DNA of 37,680 bases from Chloroflexota bacterium (GCA_013203045.1 JABMQN010000151.1:1-37680), one strand, 5' to 3'. Positions 23,278-33,969 are shown, counted from the stretch's first letter. Made by a program: numbers and translations. The notes: generated by a model from the letters alone, not told the origin.

Positions 23278-26200
23278 TATTCACTCCCCTCGCTTTCAGG
23301 TTCAATTCCCATAAGATTTATTCCCAATCGTGGTATCTCCTCATTTGATTCTTTTAGACGCAGTATTTGTACTTGATCGGAGCCGAGTACTTGTACTGCC
23401 AATCCAAGGCTCTGAAGTTCTTTGACTAGTACCTTAAATGACTCTGGTACTCCCAGACTTAGTATTTCCTCGCCTTTAACGATGGCTCCGTATGTCTTGA
23501 CCCGTCCCACTACGTCATCGGATTTGATCGTTAGCATTTCCTGGAGGTTGTAGGCAGCACCGTATGCTTCAAGAGCCCAGACTTCCATCTCTCCAAATCG
23601 TTGTCCACCAAACTGAGCTTTACCTCCCAATGGTTGCTGAGTTACAAGAGAATAGGGCCCAGTGGACCGTGCATGGATTTTACCCTCAACCAGGTGAACC
23701 AGCTTCATGATGTACATGTTGCCGACTGTGATGGGGTCGTGAAACTTTTCACCTGTTCGGCCATCGCGAAGTATCATTTTACCAAAAACAGGGGGGACTA
23801 CTCTTCGTTCCTGGTAGACCTTCTTCACTGCTTCTTCCAGCGCTTGTTCATTCTTGGGGGATATGTCTGGTACTCCCTGCTCTTCGAGCCAGAGCTTCAG
23901 ACAAGCACGCTTGGCCTCGCCTCTTTTGGTTAGCGCAAAAAGTCTCTTTCCATTGAAACCTTGCTCATTGAGCCATGTCTTTGCTATTTCGATTTTTGTT
24001 TTGACATCAGTATTTTCGAGGTTATCCGCTGAACCGCGCTGCACAAACCAGGCCAGTGCCAGTGAATCCTCTATGGCTGTCTCATCAGCTCCATTGAAAA
24101 CAGGTGTTATTATTTTGGCCCCAAGTTCCTGAGCTGCCATACCGAGATGAGTTTCCAGTAATTGCCCAATATTCATACGTGAAGGAACGCCCAACGGACT
24201 GAGAATAACATCTATGGGCCGACCATCTTCGAGGTAAGGCATGTCTTCTACCGGAAGAATCTTGGCAATGACTCCTTTATTCCCGTGGCGTCCTGCCAGC
24301 TTGTCACCCTCAGACACCTTACGCTTCTGAGCTACAAATACTCTAATCATTTTGATCACGCCGGCGTCTAACTGGTCACCATTTTCCCGGGAAAAGACGT
24401 TGACATCTATTACTTTACCCGATTCGCCATGAGGCATTCGGAGCGAAGTGTCCTTAACGTCCCTTGCCTTTTCACCAAAAATAGCTCTCAGCAGCTTTTC
24501 CTCCGCTGTGAGTACCCTTTCACCTTTTGGCGTAATCTTGCCAACGAGAATATCGCCTGATGTAACTTCGGCTCCAATACGTACTATTCCGTCCTCGTCC
24601 AGATTACGTAGACTTGATTCACCAACGTTCGGGATATCTCTGGTGATCTCCTCCGGCCCCAGTTTGGTGTCTCTGGACTCTATCTCGTATTTCTCAATAT
24701 GAATGGAAGTAAATTTATCTGCCTGGACCAGTCTTTCGGAGATGACGATAGCATCCTCGAAGTTGTACCCCTCCCATCCCAGGAATCCGCAAAGTACATT
24801 TTGTCCCAGAGCCAGTTCGCCATTGTCTGTGGCAGAGCTGTCTATCAGCGTTTGCCCCTGCTGTACTCGTTCCCCTTTGGTCACCTTTGGATATTGGGTT
24901 ATGCAGGTTCCCTGATTGCTTCGGGTGAATTTTCTGAGAGTATAAACATACTCTTGATTGTCGTCACCTGTTAGGGTGATTTGATTTGCCGAAGCCGTTG
25001 TTATCACTCCATCAACAGGAGCGAGAACCACTTGCCCGCTATCGCGAGCTACTTCTCTTTCCATACCTGTGCCGACAACCGGCGATTCAGCGCGGAATAG
25101 CGGCACCGCCTGGCGTTGCATGTTGGAGCCCATTAATGCACGGTTAGCATCGTCGTGCTCCAGGAACGGTATGAGTCCTGTGCTGACACTCACGATCTGG
25201 TTGGTGGATATATCTCTAAGATCGATATTCTCCGGCTTTTCCAGCAACATCTGTTCGATGTGCCTCACCTCTACTAGGTCGCCTATGAACTCATTTTTCT
25301 CATTCAGACGAGCGCTTGCCTGTGCGATGATGTACTTGTCCTCTTCGTCGGCAGGATAGTATACCATTTCCGAAGAGACGAAAGGCTTTATCTGGATATT
25401 CCTTTCCGATAATTTTGCGAGCTTGGGCAACATCTCTTCTGTAATGACTGTTCCTGCCTCATAGAGTGCTTTTCCACGTGTACCGAGTACTGGCTCACGT
25501 ATAGTCTTATCAAGCAGGTCGGGCGATTTGTTGTCTAGCTCTTTTATCACTTTGCGATAAGGCGTCTCGATGAAGCCATATTCGTTGACCGTGGCATAAG
25601 TAGCCAGAGATGTTATCAAGCCAATGTTACGACCTTCCGGTGTTTCAATGGGGCAAACTCTGCCGTAGTGGGAATGATGAACGTCGCGTACTTCGAATCC
25701 AGCACGGTCTCGCGAGAAGCCCCCTGGACCTAAGGCTGAAAGCCGGCGTTTATGAGTTAGTTCAGCCAGAGGATTGGTCTGATCCATGAACTGTGATAGT
25801 CGAGAACTGCCAAAGAACTCCCGAACAGTAGCGGTTACTGCCCGGTTGTTTACCAGTGTACTGGGAGTAGCCGTCGCAATATCAAGGAGACTCATTCGCT
25901 CCTTGATAGTACGCTCCATTCGAAGCAATCCCATCTTAAGGTGGCTCTGTAGCAATTCTCCAACTGCGCGAACACGTCGATTCCCAAGATGGTCAATATC
26001 GTCACTAACATCCAAACCTCTGTTGATGAGTATCATTTGGCGTACAATAGCGACAAAGTCTTCCGGTGTTAGAGCCTGCATGGTGAGAGGCCTATTGAGT
26101 CCGAGACGCTTGTTCAGTTTGTAACATCCTCCCTTACCTAACTTATAGCGTCGGGGATCAAAGAATAGCGCATGCAGCAGCGAACGAGAATTTTCGATAG

Positions 26201-26972
26201 TCGGAGGCTCACCTGGCCTCATTTTCTTGAAGAATTCGGGGAGCGCCTCTTTCTCGTTAGTGATTAGAGGGTCTTTATCCATGGTCGTTTGGATGAACGA
26301 ACATTCAGGATCTGTATCTATATCGGCAAATAGCGCTAATACCTCCTCATTGCTACTATAGCCAATAGCTCGGATTAGAGTTGTGATAGGTATCTTGCGC
26401 TTGCGGTTTATTTTTGCTGATATCACACCCTTGTTTGAAGTCTCAAATTCAACCCAGGTTCCACGATCCGGAATAAGTTTTGCGGAGCAGAAATTCAGTC
26501 CGGCCCCGCGATCTTTCTCTACTGTGAAGTACACACCGGGAGAACGGATAAGCTGGTTTACAACAACGCGTTCAGCACCGTTAATGATGAAGGTGCCCCG
26601 TGGGGTCATGACGGGGAAATCCCCCATAAACAGGTCTTGCTCTTTAATTTCCCCGGTCTCTTTAACGATCAGTCGTGCCCTAACCTTTATGGGTGCAGCA
26701 TATGTCAAGTCACGCTCTATACACTCATTCTCCGAGCACTTCGGGTCCTCAAAACTGTGATCGAGGAAATAGATTTCCAGTCGATTCCCGGTATAATCCT
26801 TAATAGGTGAGATTTCCTCGAAGAGTTCTCGTAGACCGTCTTTCATAAACCAGTTATAGGAGTTGTGCTGGATCTGGATCAAGTCGGGAACTCCGACTAC
26901 CTCAGGAACTCTGGTAAACGACTTTCGAGAAATATGGGGAACAAAGGGCGACAATACAGCGGTCGAATTCAC
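23277..26972 (-). CDS. rpoB: DNA-directed RNA polymerase beta subunit
   Basis: A 1231-aa subunit with the full domain series. The rifampicin-pocket region [20 protein letters not shown] is followed by [11 protein letters not shown] and [11 protein letters not shown]. Active-site basic regions are [14 protein letters not shown] and [22 protein letters not shown] near the C terminus. The start is GTG 26972, with GGAGGAG 8-14 nt upstream. The protein begins in the normal place for RpoB ([21 protein letters not shown]). Unlike the common arrangement, no rplJ-rplL genes precede it; thrS does. A promoter (27110-27136) and a leader hairpin (26991-27012) lie upstream. Confidence 0.97.
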   Translation of the reverse strand: MNSTAVLSPFVPHISRKSFTRVPEVVGVPDLIQIQHNSYNWFMKDGLRELFEEISPIKDYTGNRLEIYFLDHSFEDPKCSENECIERDLTYAAPIKVRARLIVKETGEIKEQDLFMGDFPVMTPRGTFIINGAERVVVNQLIRSPGVYFTVEKDRGAGLNFCSAKLIPDRGTWVEFETSNKGVISAKINRKRKIPITTLIRAIGYSSNEEVLALFADIDTDPECSFIQTTMDKDPLITNEKEALPEFFKKMRPGEPPTIENSRSLLHALFFDPRRYKLGKGGCYKLNKRLGLNRPLTMQALTPEDFVAIVRQMILINRGLDVSDDIDHLGNRRVRAVGELLQSHLKMGLLRMERTIKERMSLLDIATATPSTLVNNRAVTATVREFFGSSRLSQFMDQTNPLAELTHKRRLSALGPGGFSRDRAGFEVRDVHHSHYGRVCPIETPEGRNIGLITSLATYATVNEYGFIETPYRKVIKELDNKSPDLLDKTIREPVLGTRGKALYEAGTVITEEMLPKLAKLSERNIQIKPFVSSEMVYYPADEEDKYIIAQASARLNEKNEFIGDLVEVRHIEQMLLEKPENIDLRDISTNQIVSVSTGLIPFLEHDDANRALMGSNMQRQAVPLFRAESPVVGTGMEREVARDSGQVVLAPVDGVITTASANQITLTGDDNQEYVYTLRKFTRSNQGTCITQYPKVTKGERVQQGQTLIDSSATDNGELALGQNVLCGFLGWEGYNFEDAIVISERLVQADKFTSIHIEKYEIESRDTKLGPEEITRDIPNVGESSLRNLDEDGIVRIGAEVTSGDILVGKITPKGERVLTAEEKLLRAIFGEKARDVKDTSLRMPHGESGKVIDVNVFSRENGDQLDAGVIKMIRVFVAQKRKVSEGDKLAGRHGNKGVIAKILPVEDMPYLEDGRPIDVILSPLGVPSRMNIGQLLETHLGMAAQELGAKIITPVFNGADETAIEDSLALAWFVQRGSADNLENTDVKTKIEIAKTWLNEQGFNGKRLFALTKRGEAKRACLKLWLEEQGVPDISPKNEQALEEAVKKVYQERRVVPPVFGKMILRDGRTGEKFHDPITVGNMYIMKLVHLVEGKIHARSTGPYSLVTQQPLGGKAQFGGQRFGEMEVWALEAYGAAYNLQEMLTIKSDDVVGRVKTYGAIVKGEEILSLGVPESFKVLVKELQSLGLAVQVLGSDQVQILRLKESNEEIPRLGINLMGIEPESEGSE

Positions 26973-26990
26973 GCTAAACTCTCCTCCATT

Positions 26991-27012
26991 CAGGGAAAAT
27001 AACTAATCCCTG
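26991..27012 (-). promoter_or_regulatory. rpoB leader hairpin next to the Shine-Dalgarno
   Basis: In the mRNA, CAGGGA (complement of 27007-27012) pairs with TCCCTG (complement of 26991-26996) around a 10-nt loop. It ends 4 nt before the GGAGGAG ribosome binding site. It might modulate rpoB translation. It is short, and function is not shown. Confidence 0.4.
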
Positions 27013-27109
27013 TCCTGCGTTTTGCATACTTTGGCCGTCAAAATGAACTTATGAAGGAATTAAATGAGGGTGGATCATCGTGTAGAACATCAAGGCAGCA
27101 ACATTTAAG

Positions 27110-27136
27110 ATTATCATATGTCCTTGTTCTTGTCAA
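27110..27136 (-). promoter_or_regulatory. rpoBC promoter
   Basis: On the minus strand a perfect TTGACA (complement of 27131-27136) is followed after 15 bp by GATAAT (complement of 27110-27115). The spacer is short, but the two boxes are the best in the 232-bp gap between thrS and rpoB. The leader to GTG 26972 would be about 130 nt. Confidence 0.5.
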
Positions 27137-27204
27137 GCGGCGTGACTGCGCGGTAGTGGTGGTCAGTGGTTTGCCCGTACCGAGTACTGTAAAGAACTAG
27201 AAAA

Positions 27205-28956
27205 TTACAGCAAAGTTCCTCTGGAAGCCACGGCAGACTTAAGGCGCTCTTTGAATGTTTCCAAGGTCTGATCTTTGAGATTCTCGCCACTGCGGAGCCG
27301 AACGGACAATGTGTTATCTTCAACTTCAGCATCGCCAATGATAACCATGTATGGGATCTTGGACATCTGTGCTTCTCTGATCTTGTGATTCATGCGCTCG
27401 TTGCTGCCATCAACCTCAACACGGATATCATCTTTCTTCAATTCATCAGCTATTTGACTGGCGTGTTCAACGTGACGATCGGCTATCGGGATGAGTACCA
27501 CTTGAACGGGTGCGAGCCATACCGGGAAAGCGCCAGCATAATGTTCTACCAGAACACCGAAAAATCGCTCCAGGCTGCCTAATAGTGCCCGATGGACCAT
27601 GTAAGGACGGTGCTCCTTGCCATCTTCAGCGATGTACGACATGTCAAATCGATCGGGTAAGTTGAAATCAAACTGGATGGTCGAACACTGCCATGAGCGT
27701 CCCAGGGCATCCTTGATCTTAACATCAATCTTCGGGCCATAGAAAACCGCTTCGCCTTCCATTCGCTCATAAGGTAAATCCCGAGCCTCCAAAGCTCTAA
27801 CCAACGATCCCTCAGCCTGCTGCCACATGGTATCACTGCCGGCATATTTATCTGGAGTTTTGGGGTCTCTCACACTCAGCTCGACATTGAATTTCTCAAA
27901 CCCGAAACCTCGTAGCATATTTAAACTGAAATCCAGTACCCGGAGAATCTCGTCTTCAGTTTGTTCAGGGGTGCACACGATGTGCGCATCATCCTGTGTA
28001 AAACCCCGGACTCTCAGCAGCCCATGTAACGTGCCGCTACGTTCATAACGATAAACTGTACCCAGTTCGGCCCAACGCAGAGGCAGTTCGCGGTAAGACC
28101 GTAACTTCGTCTTGTATATCATGATGTGGAACGGGCAGTTCATCGGTTTGATGTAGTAATCCTGCCCATCGATATCCATGGGCGAGTACATACCGTCTTT
28201 GTAAAAATCGAGGTGACCGGAAGTTTCCCACAGATGTGCCCGGCCAATATGCGGTGTGAAGATGATATCATAGCCACCTTCATAATGAAGCTTTCGCCAG
28301 TAGTCCTCGATCAGCACACGCATCCGGCCACCTTTAGGGTGCCAGTATGCTAAACCTGCTCCCGCTTCTTCATGAAAACTGATCAGGTCCAGTTGCTTTA
28401 TCAATCTGCGATGATCCCGAGCTTCGATTTCCTCTAGTTTTTTCAAATATTCATTCAGGTCATCTTTCGATTCGAAGGCTGTCCCGTATATCCGTTGCAG
28501 CATGGGACGGTTCTCATCACCACGCCAATAGGCCCCCGCTATGCTCAAAAGCTTGAAAGCTCTTATCCCTTTGGTTGTCTCCATATGCGGTCCGCGACAT
28601 AAATCGATAAAGGAACCGTGTTTGTAAATCGAAATTGTCTCGTCTTCAAGCTCGTTGATCAACTCGATTTTATAAGGTTGTGTTTCGAATAATTTCAGAG
28701 CTTCTTCTTTTGAAATCTCTTCTCGTGTAAAAGCAGCCTTTGCTTTAATGGATTCTTTCATTTTCTTTTCGATGATACCCAGATCATCGGGGGTCAACGA
28801 ACGGGGTAGTTCGAAATCGTAATAGAATCCATCGTCAGTTGATGGCCCGATACCGAATTTTGCATCCGGGAAAAGCGATTGCACTGCTTCTGCCATAACG
28901 TGTGAGGCCGAATGGCGCATTGTTTCGAGTGAACTCACTTGATCTTCATTCTGCAT
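27205..28956 (-). CDS. thrS: Threonyl-tRNA synthetase without TGS domain
   Basis: A 583-aa class II synthetase. It begins directly in the editing domain, with HSASH (His15, His19) and later DLCRGPH completing the editing-site metal-like motif. The catalytic core has MNCPFHIMIYK with the zinc-ligand Cys, RYERSGTLHGLLRVRGFTQDDAHI (motif 2) and HRALLGSLERFFGVLVEH (motif 3). It ends in the anticodon-binding domain (LAPVQVVLIPIADRH). The N-terminal TGS domain of about 60 residues found in E. coli ThrRS is absent; the ATG 28956 with SD AGAGGGG and the lack of upstream coding sequence indicate a genuine short form. It is divergent from serC. Confidence 0.95.
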   Translation of the reverse strand: MQNEDQVSSLETMRHSASHVMAEAVQSLFPDAKFGIGPSTDDGFYYDFELPRSLTPDDLGIIEKKMKESIKAKAAFTREEISKEEALKLFETQPYKIELINELEDETISIYKHGSFIDLCRGPHMETTKGIRAFKLLSIAGAYWRGDENRPMLQRIYGTAFESKDDLNEYLKKLEEIEARDHRRLIKQLDLISFHEEAGAGLAYWHPKGGRMRVLIEDYWRKLHYEGGYDIIFTPHIGRAHLWETSGHLDFYKDGMYSPMDIDGQDYYIKPMNCPFHIMIYKTKLRSYRELPLRWAELGTVYRYERSGTLHGLLRVRGFTQDDAHIVCTPEQTEDEILRVLDFSLNMLRGFGFEKFNVELSVRDPKTPDKYAGSDTMWQQAEGSLVRALEARDLPYERMEGEAVFYGPKIDVKIKDALGRSWQCSTIQFDFNLPDRFDMSYIAEDGKEHRPYMVHRALLGSLERFFGVLVEHYAGAFPVWLAPVQVVLIPIADRHVEHASQIADELKKDDIRVEVDGSNERMNHKIREAQMSKIPYMVIIGDAEVEDNTLSVRLRSGENLKDQTLETFKERLKSAVASRGTLL

Positions 28957-29026
28957 TAGCTATTGCCCCTCTGTAGTCGAAGTAATTTTATAGGGTTCCA
29001 ATAGCTTTCGTCAAATTGGGTTTTCC

Positions 29027-29056
29027 TTGACCATATTTAACTATTTAGGCTATATT
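29027..29056 (+). promoter_or_regulatory. serC-serA promoter
   Basis: TTGACC (29027-29032) and TATATT (29051-29056) are 18 bp apart, 40 bp before the serC ATG. They lie in the 140-bp gap shared with the divergent thrS. Confidence 0.5.
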
Positions 29057-29096
29057 TAGGGGACTGGCAATTGCAGCCAGCTTGTGAGTTAGAATC

Positions 29097-30194
29097 ATGG
29101 AAAAGAAAACTATAAATTTCAATCCGGGCCCTGCAGCGGTACCGTTGGACGTACTTAAAATCGTCCAGGCAGAATTGCTCGATTATAAAGGGACTGGCAT
29201 CTCAATTTTAGAGAGTTCTCATCGGGCCCCAGAATACGACGAAATCAATGAACAAGCGATGGACTTGATTCATGAGCTTTTTGAGCTCGGAGACGAATAC
29301 CATGTGTTGTTTATGACTGGCGGTGCATCGACACAGTTTGCCTTGATACCAATGAATTTTCTGACTGATGGCCAGGTTGGTGCGTATGTTGATACTGGAA
29401 CGTGGTCATCAAAGGCATTGAAAGAGGGGCGTCTCTTTGGCGATACCTACATGGCATTTTCTTCTAAGGATGAGGACTATCGCCGGGTTCCTCAAATGGG
29501 TGAAATCAATATACCAGAAAATGCTGCATATCTGCACATGACCTCAAATAATACTATCAAAGGGACGCAATTCCACGAACTGCTTGATACCGGCAGTGTT
29601 CCACTAATCTGTGATATGTCTTCAGATATCGCTTCTCGACGGCGTGATTTTAACAAGTTCTCCTTTATTTATGCCGGAGCGCAGAAGAATTTGGGACCAT
29701 CGGGCGTGACGCTGGTAATTGTACGTGATGACCTGCTTGCAAAATGCCAGGAAGGTCTGCCAACTATGTTTAGCTATAAAACCTACGCCGAAAGCAAATC
29801 TCTCCATAACACCCCACCCACATTTGGAGTTTATTTCTTAAAGCTTGTTCTGGAATGGATCAAAGGGCAGGGGGGACTGGCAAGTATCGAGAAAATCAAC
29901 GCTGAAAAAAAAGACCTGCTGTATAACGCGATCGATGAACACCCGGATTTCTTCAGAGGTACAGTTGATAAAGATAGCCGCAGTTGGATGAACGTTACCA
30001 TGCGTTTAGCTTCCGAGGAGTCGGAGAAGGAGTTCATCGCGGAGGCCAAGGACAACGGTATAATCGGAATAAAAGGACATCGTTCGGTTGGAGGCATTCG
30101 CTTTTCGATCTATAATGCAATGACGCTTGATGACGTGGAGAAGACCGTTGAATTCATGGAGAGATTCCGCAAGAAAAAAGAGGGCGCAAAATGA
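29097..30194 (+). CDS. serC: Phosphoserine aminotransferase
   Basis: A 365-aa PLP enzyme converting 3-phosphohydroxypyruvate and glutamate to phosphoserine. The N terminus NFNPGPAAVPLDVL, the cofactor segments MTGGASTQF and TSNNTIKGTQF, and the Schiff-base Lys197 in FIYAGAQKNLGPSGV are all diagnostic. The C-terminal KGHRSVGGIRFSIYNAM holds the conserved Arg that binds the substrate. The length is normal. Its stop TGA overlaps the serA ATG in an ATGA junction, so the two are translationally coupled in one serine operon. Confidence 0.95.
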   Translation: MEKKTINFNPGPAAVPLDVLKIVQAELLDYKGTGISILESSHRAPEYDEINEQAMDLIHELFELGDEYHVLFMTGGASTQFALIPMNFLTDGQVGAYVDTGTWSSKALKEGRLFGDTYMAFSSKDEDYRRVPQMGEINIPENAAYLHMTSNNTIKGTQFHELLDTGSVPLICDMSSDIASRRRDFNKFSFIYAGAQKNLGPSGVTLVIVRDDLLAKCQEGLPTMFSYKTYAESKSLHNTPPTFGVYFLKLVLEWIKGQGGLASIEKINAEKKDLLYNAIDEHPDFFRGTVDKDSRSWMNVTMRLASEESEKEFIAEAKDNGIIGIKGHRSVGGIRFSIYNAMTLDDVEKTVEFMERFRKKKEGAK

Positions 30195-31768
30195 AAGTGT
30201 TGGTAGCTGATCCGATAGGACAGGAAGGAATCGATCTCTTAATCGGACATGATATCGAAGTAGACGTAAACACCGGTCTGTCACCTGAAGAACTTATAAA
30301 AATCATCCCAAATTATGAAGGAATGATAGTTCGATCACAGACTCAGGTAACGGCCGATGTGATAAAAGCCGGTACCAAACTGCAAATAGTGGGACGTGCC
30401 GGAGTCGGAGTTAATAACATCGACCTTAACGCGGCCACCGATCGCGGTGTCATTGTGGTCAATGCCCCTGAAGGCAATACTATCGCTGCGGCGGAGCATA
30501 CTGTCGGCCTTATGATCGCGCTCTCCCGAAACGTTCCCCAGGCTCACTCGTCACTTAAGGGCGGCGCTTGGGACCGCAAGTCTTTTATGGGCATCGAGCT
30601 TCGCAATAAAACCTTAGGTGTTGTCGGTCTGGGTAAGATTGGTGCTGAGGTAGCCAAGAGATGTAAAGCATTCGACATGCATGTCATCGGTTATGATCCG
30701 ATGGTTTCTACAGATTATGCTAAGAGTATCAGCGTGGAGCTTGTCTCGCTGGAGAAACTCCTTGAGGAATCGGACCTTATTACAGTTCATGTACCACTCA
30801 CTGATGCCACCAGAGGGCTCATCGGAAAAGATGCTCTCAAGAAGGTGAAACCTTCGGTGCGAATCATCAACGTTGCACGCGGTGGCATAATTGATGAAGA
30901 GGCGCTTTTTGAAGCTGTTGAGGAAGGGCGGGTTGGTGGCGCAGCTATCGATGTCTTTACAAAAGAACCGGCCACGGAAAACGTGGTATTAAAGAGCGAT
31001 AAAATTATTGTGACCCCACATCTGGGAGCCTCCACAGTCGAGGCTCAAACAGGGGTGGCTACGGATGTGGCTGAGCAGATCATTGATGTCCTTAACGGCT
31101 TGACGGCAAGGTATACTGTCAATATGCCGATGATTCCACAGGAATTGTTACCTATTCTAACACCATTCATCAGTATTGCGTCATTGATGGGAGGGCTTGC
31201 TGCTCAGATATTAGAAGGCCAATTGAATACGATCACCATCAAGTACGAAGGGGAAATTTCTGGATACACAACGGATGCCCTCAAGGCTGCGGTCATTGGA
31301 GGACTACTGGAACCGACGACCGAGGAGAGAGTAAATCTTATTAATGCGAACCTTATAGCTCAGCGAAGAGGCCTGAAAGTTGTTGAACAGAAAAGCGTGA
31401 CCTGTGAAAATTACAGCAACCTCATCACTGTAGAAGTCACTACCAGTGTGGGAACGACTACGGTTTCCAGTACTATTATGCGCGGCGAACCACATATTGT
31501 CCGGGTCAATGAGTACTGGATTGATATTGTTCCGGATGGTGGATACTGGCTTTTCAGCGATCACTTGGACCGTCCCGGAATCATTGCTGCTGTGGCCACA
31601 GTAACTGGGGAGGCGGACATCAACATTAGTTACATGCACGTCGCCAGAGAAAAACCCAGGGGACCTGCATTAATGGTCCTGGCTTTAGATGAGCCTCTCA
31701 ACGAAACACACATCAAGAAGCTACTGGCTATTCCAGATATCTACACTGCCAAAGCAGTTAAACTATAA
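30191..31768 (+). CDS. serA: D-3-phosphoglycerate dehydrogenase
   Basis: A 525-aa enzyme catalysing the first step of serine synthesis. The NAD-binding Rossmann motif is GLGKIG (146-151). The catalytic triad residues are Arg230 (INVARGGIIDE), Glu259 and His277 (TPHLGAST). This long type I form adds an intervening domain (about 315-450) and a C-terminal ACT domain (about 455-525, FSDHLDRPGIIAAVATVTGE...), which usually gives serine feedback control. It overlaps serC by 4 nt and ends at a strong terminator. Confidence 0.96.
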   Translation: MKVLVADPIGQEGIDLLIGHDIEVDVNTGLSPEELIKIIPNYEGMIVRSQTQVTADVIKAGTKLQIVGRAGVGVNNIDLNAATDRGVIVVNAPEGNTIAAAEHTVGLMIALSRNVPQAHSSLKGGAWDRKSFMGIELRNKTLGVVGLGKIGAEVAKRCKAFDMHVIGYDPMVSTDYAKSISVELVSLEKLLEESDLITVHVPLTDATRGLIGKDALKKVKPSVRIINVARGGIIDEEALFEAVEEGRVGGAAIDVFTKEPATENVVLKSDKIIVTPHLGASTVEAQTGVATDVAEQIIDVLNGLTARYTVNMPMIPQELLPILTPFISIASLMGGLAAQILEGQLNTITIKYEGEISGYTTDALKAAVIGGLLEPTTEERVNLINANLIAQRRGLKVVEQKSVTCENYSNLITVEVTTSVGTTTVSSTIMRGEPHIVRVNEYWIDIVPDGGYWLFSDHLDRPGIIAAVATVTGEADINISYMHVAREKPRGPALMVLALDEPLNETHIKKLLAIPDIYTAKAVKL

Positions 31769-31802
31769 ATACTTCTCGAAACAAACTCCTTTGGATTGCA
31801 TT

Positions 31803-31831
31803 CCCCCTTCTATCAATGGAGGGGGTTTTTT
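31803..31831 (+). terminator. serCA terminator
   Basis: The 8-bp stem CCCCCTTC (31803-31810)/GGAGGGGG (31818-31825), with one G-T pair and a 7-nt loop, is followed by TTTTTT. Confidence 0.88.
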
Positions 31832-31848
31832 ATAATGGGGGACGAAAG

Positions 31849-31903
31849 CCGTAATGCGAAGCTTTAGCCTCGCTCTAAGCGACCCTGAAGGGGCGCGTTA
31901 CGG
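31849..31903. repeat. Interrupted palindrome upstream of the chelatase gene
   Basis: CCGTAATGCG (31849-31858) and CGCGTTACGG (31894-31903) are inverted, with 9 of 10 positions complementary, around a 35-nt centre rich in short self-complementary pieces. It looks like a dispersed repeat in the serA/chelatase gap. No gene lies in it. Confidence 0.5.
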
Positions 31904-31939
31904 AGTTCTCTGGATATCAGAAAGAAAGGGAATGTAATC

Positions 31940-33934
31940 ATGAATCAGCAAACCAGATTGGTCTTTCCGTTTAGTGCCATTGTTGGGCAGGAGATCATGA
32001 AAAAGGCGCTACTCCTCAATGCTGTGAATCCCAAAATCGGAGGGGTACTTATCCGCGGCCAAAAGGGCACTTCAAAGTCTATCGCTGTGAGGGCTCTGGC
32101 CCAGCTTCTTCCGGATATTCAAGTAGTGCCAAATTGTGCCTTCCATTGCGATCCCGGTTCTCCTGATACTTTGTGCGATAACTGTGCAGCACGAATCGCT
32201 GGAGGTGAAAAGCTGGGTATTGCGGTAAGGCAGGTATCTGTTGTGGATTTACCGGTGGGAGCCACCGAAAATAGAGTGGTGGGGACTCTTGATATCGAGC
32301 GCGCGATCAAAACTGGAGAGAAGCACTTCGATCCTGGTCTTCTGGCTGCTGCGAACAGGGGTATTCTTTACATTGACGAAGTGAATTTACTCGATGATCA
32401 TTTGGTGGATGTCCTGCTGGACGCTGCTGCCATGGGGGTCAATACTGTAGAGCGTGAGGGAATGTCGTTCAGTCATCCGGCTCAATTCATTCTGGTGGGA
32501 ACAATGAATCCGGAAGAAGGCGAACTTCGCCCCCAACTTTTGGATCGGTTTGGATTGGCGGTGGAAGTGAAAGGGCTTTCTGATCAGACGCATAGAGCCG
32601 AGATCGTACGCCGGCGTTTTGCGTTCGAGGAGGATACTGCTTCCTTTGTGAACTCCTGGGCAAATGACCAGGAAGACCTGCGTCGAAAAGTGGTCGAAGC
32701 CAAGACACTATTGCCAAGCGTTGAACTTAACAACGAAATGCTGAATCTCGTCACCCAGATTTGTGTTGATTTTGCTGTTGATGGTCATCGTGCTGATATT
32801 GTGATGCACAAAACTGCAATCACCATTGCTGCGTTTTACGGAAGAACTAAAGTAAGTGAGAGTGATGTGAAGGAAGCAGCCGAACTATCACTTTTACACC
32901 GGCGACGTCGACAACCGTTTGAGGATGCCCAATTTGATCAGAAACAGCTCGAAAAAAGCATCCAAACATGGCAGGATTATCGTGATCCAAAAAGCCGTGA
33001 TGAAGCTCTTGAAGAACAGGAAGATGCTTCCGAGGACGGTAATCACCATAATGCTCGAGGGTCCCCTGATGCAGGCATCGTGTTCGAGCCTGGCTCTCCA
33101 TACAGTGTAAAGGCGATCACCACTCCGTTGCTGGACCAGCTATATCGCAATGAAACAGGTCGGCGTTCCAAGACCAAAAGCGCCACGAGGACAGGCCGCT
33201 ATGTGGGCAGTGAATTGCCCAAAGGCAGGGTTGTTGATCTTGCGTTTGATGCCACTGTGCGCGCGGCTTCACCACACCAATCCAGACGCAAAGCAGAGAC
33301 ATCGGGGGCTAATGCGCTGATCATTGAGAAATATGACTTGCGTCAGAAAATTCGAGAGACCAAAGTAGGCAACTTCATTATGTTCGTCCTCGATGGCAGT
33401 GGCTCAATGATTGCTGAAGAACGGATGGTAGCCACCAAAGGTGCAATACTTTCATTGCTATTGGATGCCTATCAGCGCCGTGATCACGTGGGACTTATTA
33501 TCTTTCGAGACTATAGCGCAGAACTGGTATTACCTCCAACCAACAGTATTGATTTGGCACAAAAACTCCTGCGGAAACTTCCGGCTGGCGGACGCACACC
33601 TCTCACTCATGGGTTAAAACTGGGGCTTCATGTCACCAACGAATATCTGCGCCGCAAACCCAAGGCTATTCCCCTACTGATTCTCGTTTCTGATGGGAAG
33701 GGGAATGTGAAGTTCAACGGGGGAGATCCTACTGAAGAAGCTATAGCCGTTTGTCGGGAAATTAAAGAGGCAAGGATTCATTCGATAGGAATTGATACGG
33801 AAGAGAAGGATCGTATTTGCGGCCGGATGGAAGACCTATGTCTTGAGATGGGTAGTCTTTATCTCAGACCTGAAGAGCTGAAGGCTGACCAGTTAGCGTC
33901 AACCATCAAAGAGCGCATGAGTAATTGGCAATAG
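31940..33934 (+). CDS. Magnesium/cobalt chelatase-type AAA+ and VWA protein
   Basis: A 664-aa fusion of an AAA+ ATPase and a von Willebrand A domain, like BchI+BchD in one chain. Walker A is GQKGTSKS (40-47), with Lys46. Walker B is ILYIDEVNLLDDHLVD (about 136). After the ATPase come a Glu/Asp/Gln-rich linker (about 340-375), then the VWA domain with MIDAS DGSGSM (about 485-490), TPLTHGL and LVSDGKGN. A four-Cys group, CAFHCDPGSPDTLCDNC (residues about 66-82), is inserted after Walker A and may bind metal. Such proteins are annotated as putative cobaltochelatase subunits and would drive metal insertion by a large CobN/BchH-type partner, which is not in the window. The SD is AAAGGGA before ATG 31940. 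Confidence 0.85.
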   Translation: MNQQTRLVFPFSAIVGQEIMKKALLLNAVNPKIGGVLIRGQKGTSKSIAVRALAQLLPDIQVVPNCAFHCDPGSPDTLCDNCAARIAGGEKLGIAVRQVSVVDLPVGATENRVVGTLDIERAIKTGEKHFDPGLLAAANRGILYIDEVNLLDDHLVDVLLDAAAMGVNTVEREGMSFSHPAQFILVGTMNPEEGELRPQLLDRFGLAVEVKGLSDQTHRAEIVRRRFAFEEDTASFVNSWANDQEDLRRKVVEAKTLLPSVELNNEMLNLVTQICVDFAVDGHRADIVMHKTAITIAAFYGRTKVSESDVKEAAELSLLHRRRRQPFEDAQFDQKQLEKSIQTWQDYRDPKSRDEALEEQEDASEDGNHHNARGSPDAGIVFEPGSPYSVKAITTPLLDQLYRNETGRRSKTKSATRTGRYVGSELPKGRVVDLAFDATVRAASPHQSRRKAETSGANALIIEKYDLRQKIRETKVGNFIMFVLDGSGSMIAEERMVATKGAILSLLLDAYQRRDHVGLIIFRDYSAELVLPPTNSIDLAQKLLRKLPAGGRTPLTHGLKLGLHVTNEYLRRKPKAIPLLILVSDGKGNVKFNGGDPTEEAIAVCREIKEARIHSIGIDTEEKDRICGRMEDLCLEMGSLYLRPEELKADQLASTIKERMSNWQ

Positions 33935-33969
33935 AGCCCTACTATGTTGGCACTCCTTGATTTGCAGAT

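Noticed and set aside
28957-29096. T-box or other riboswitch before thrS or serC
   Set aside because: The gap is only 140 bp and holds the serC promoter; there is no T-box core sequence, specifier loop or terminator.
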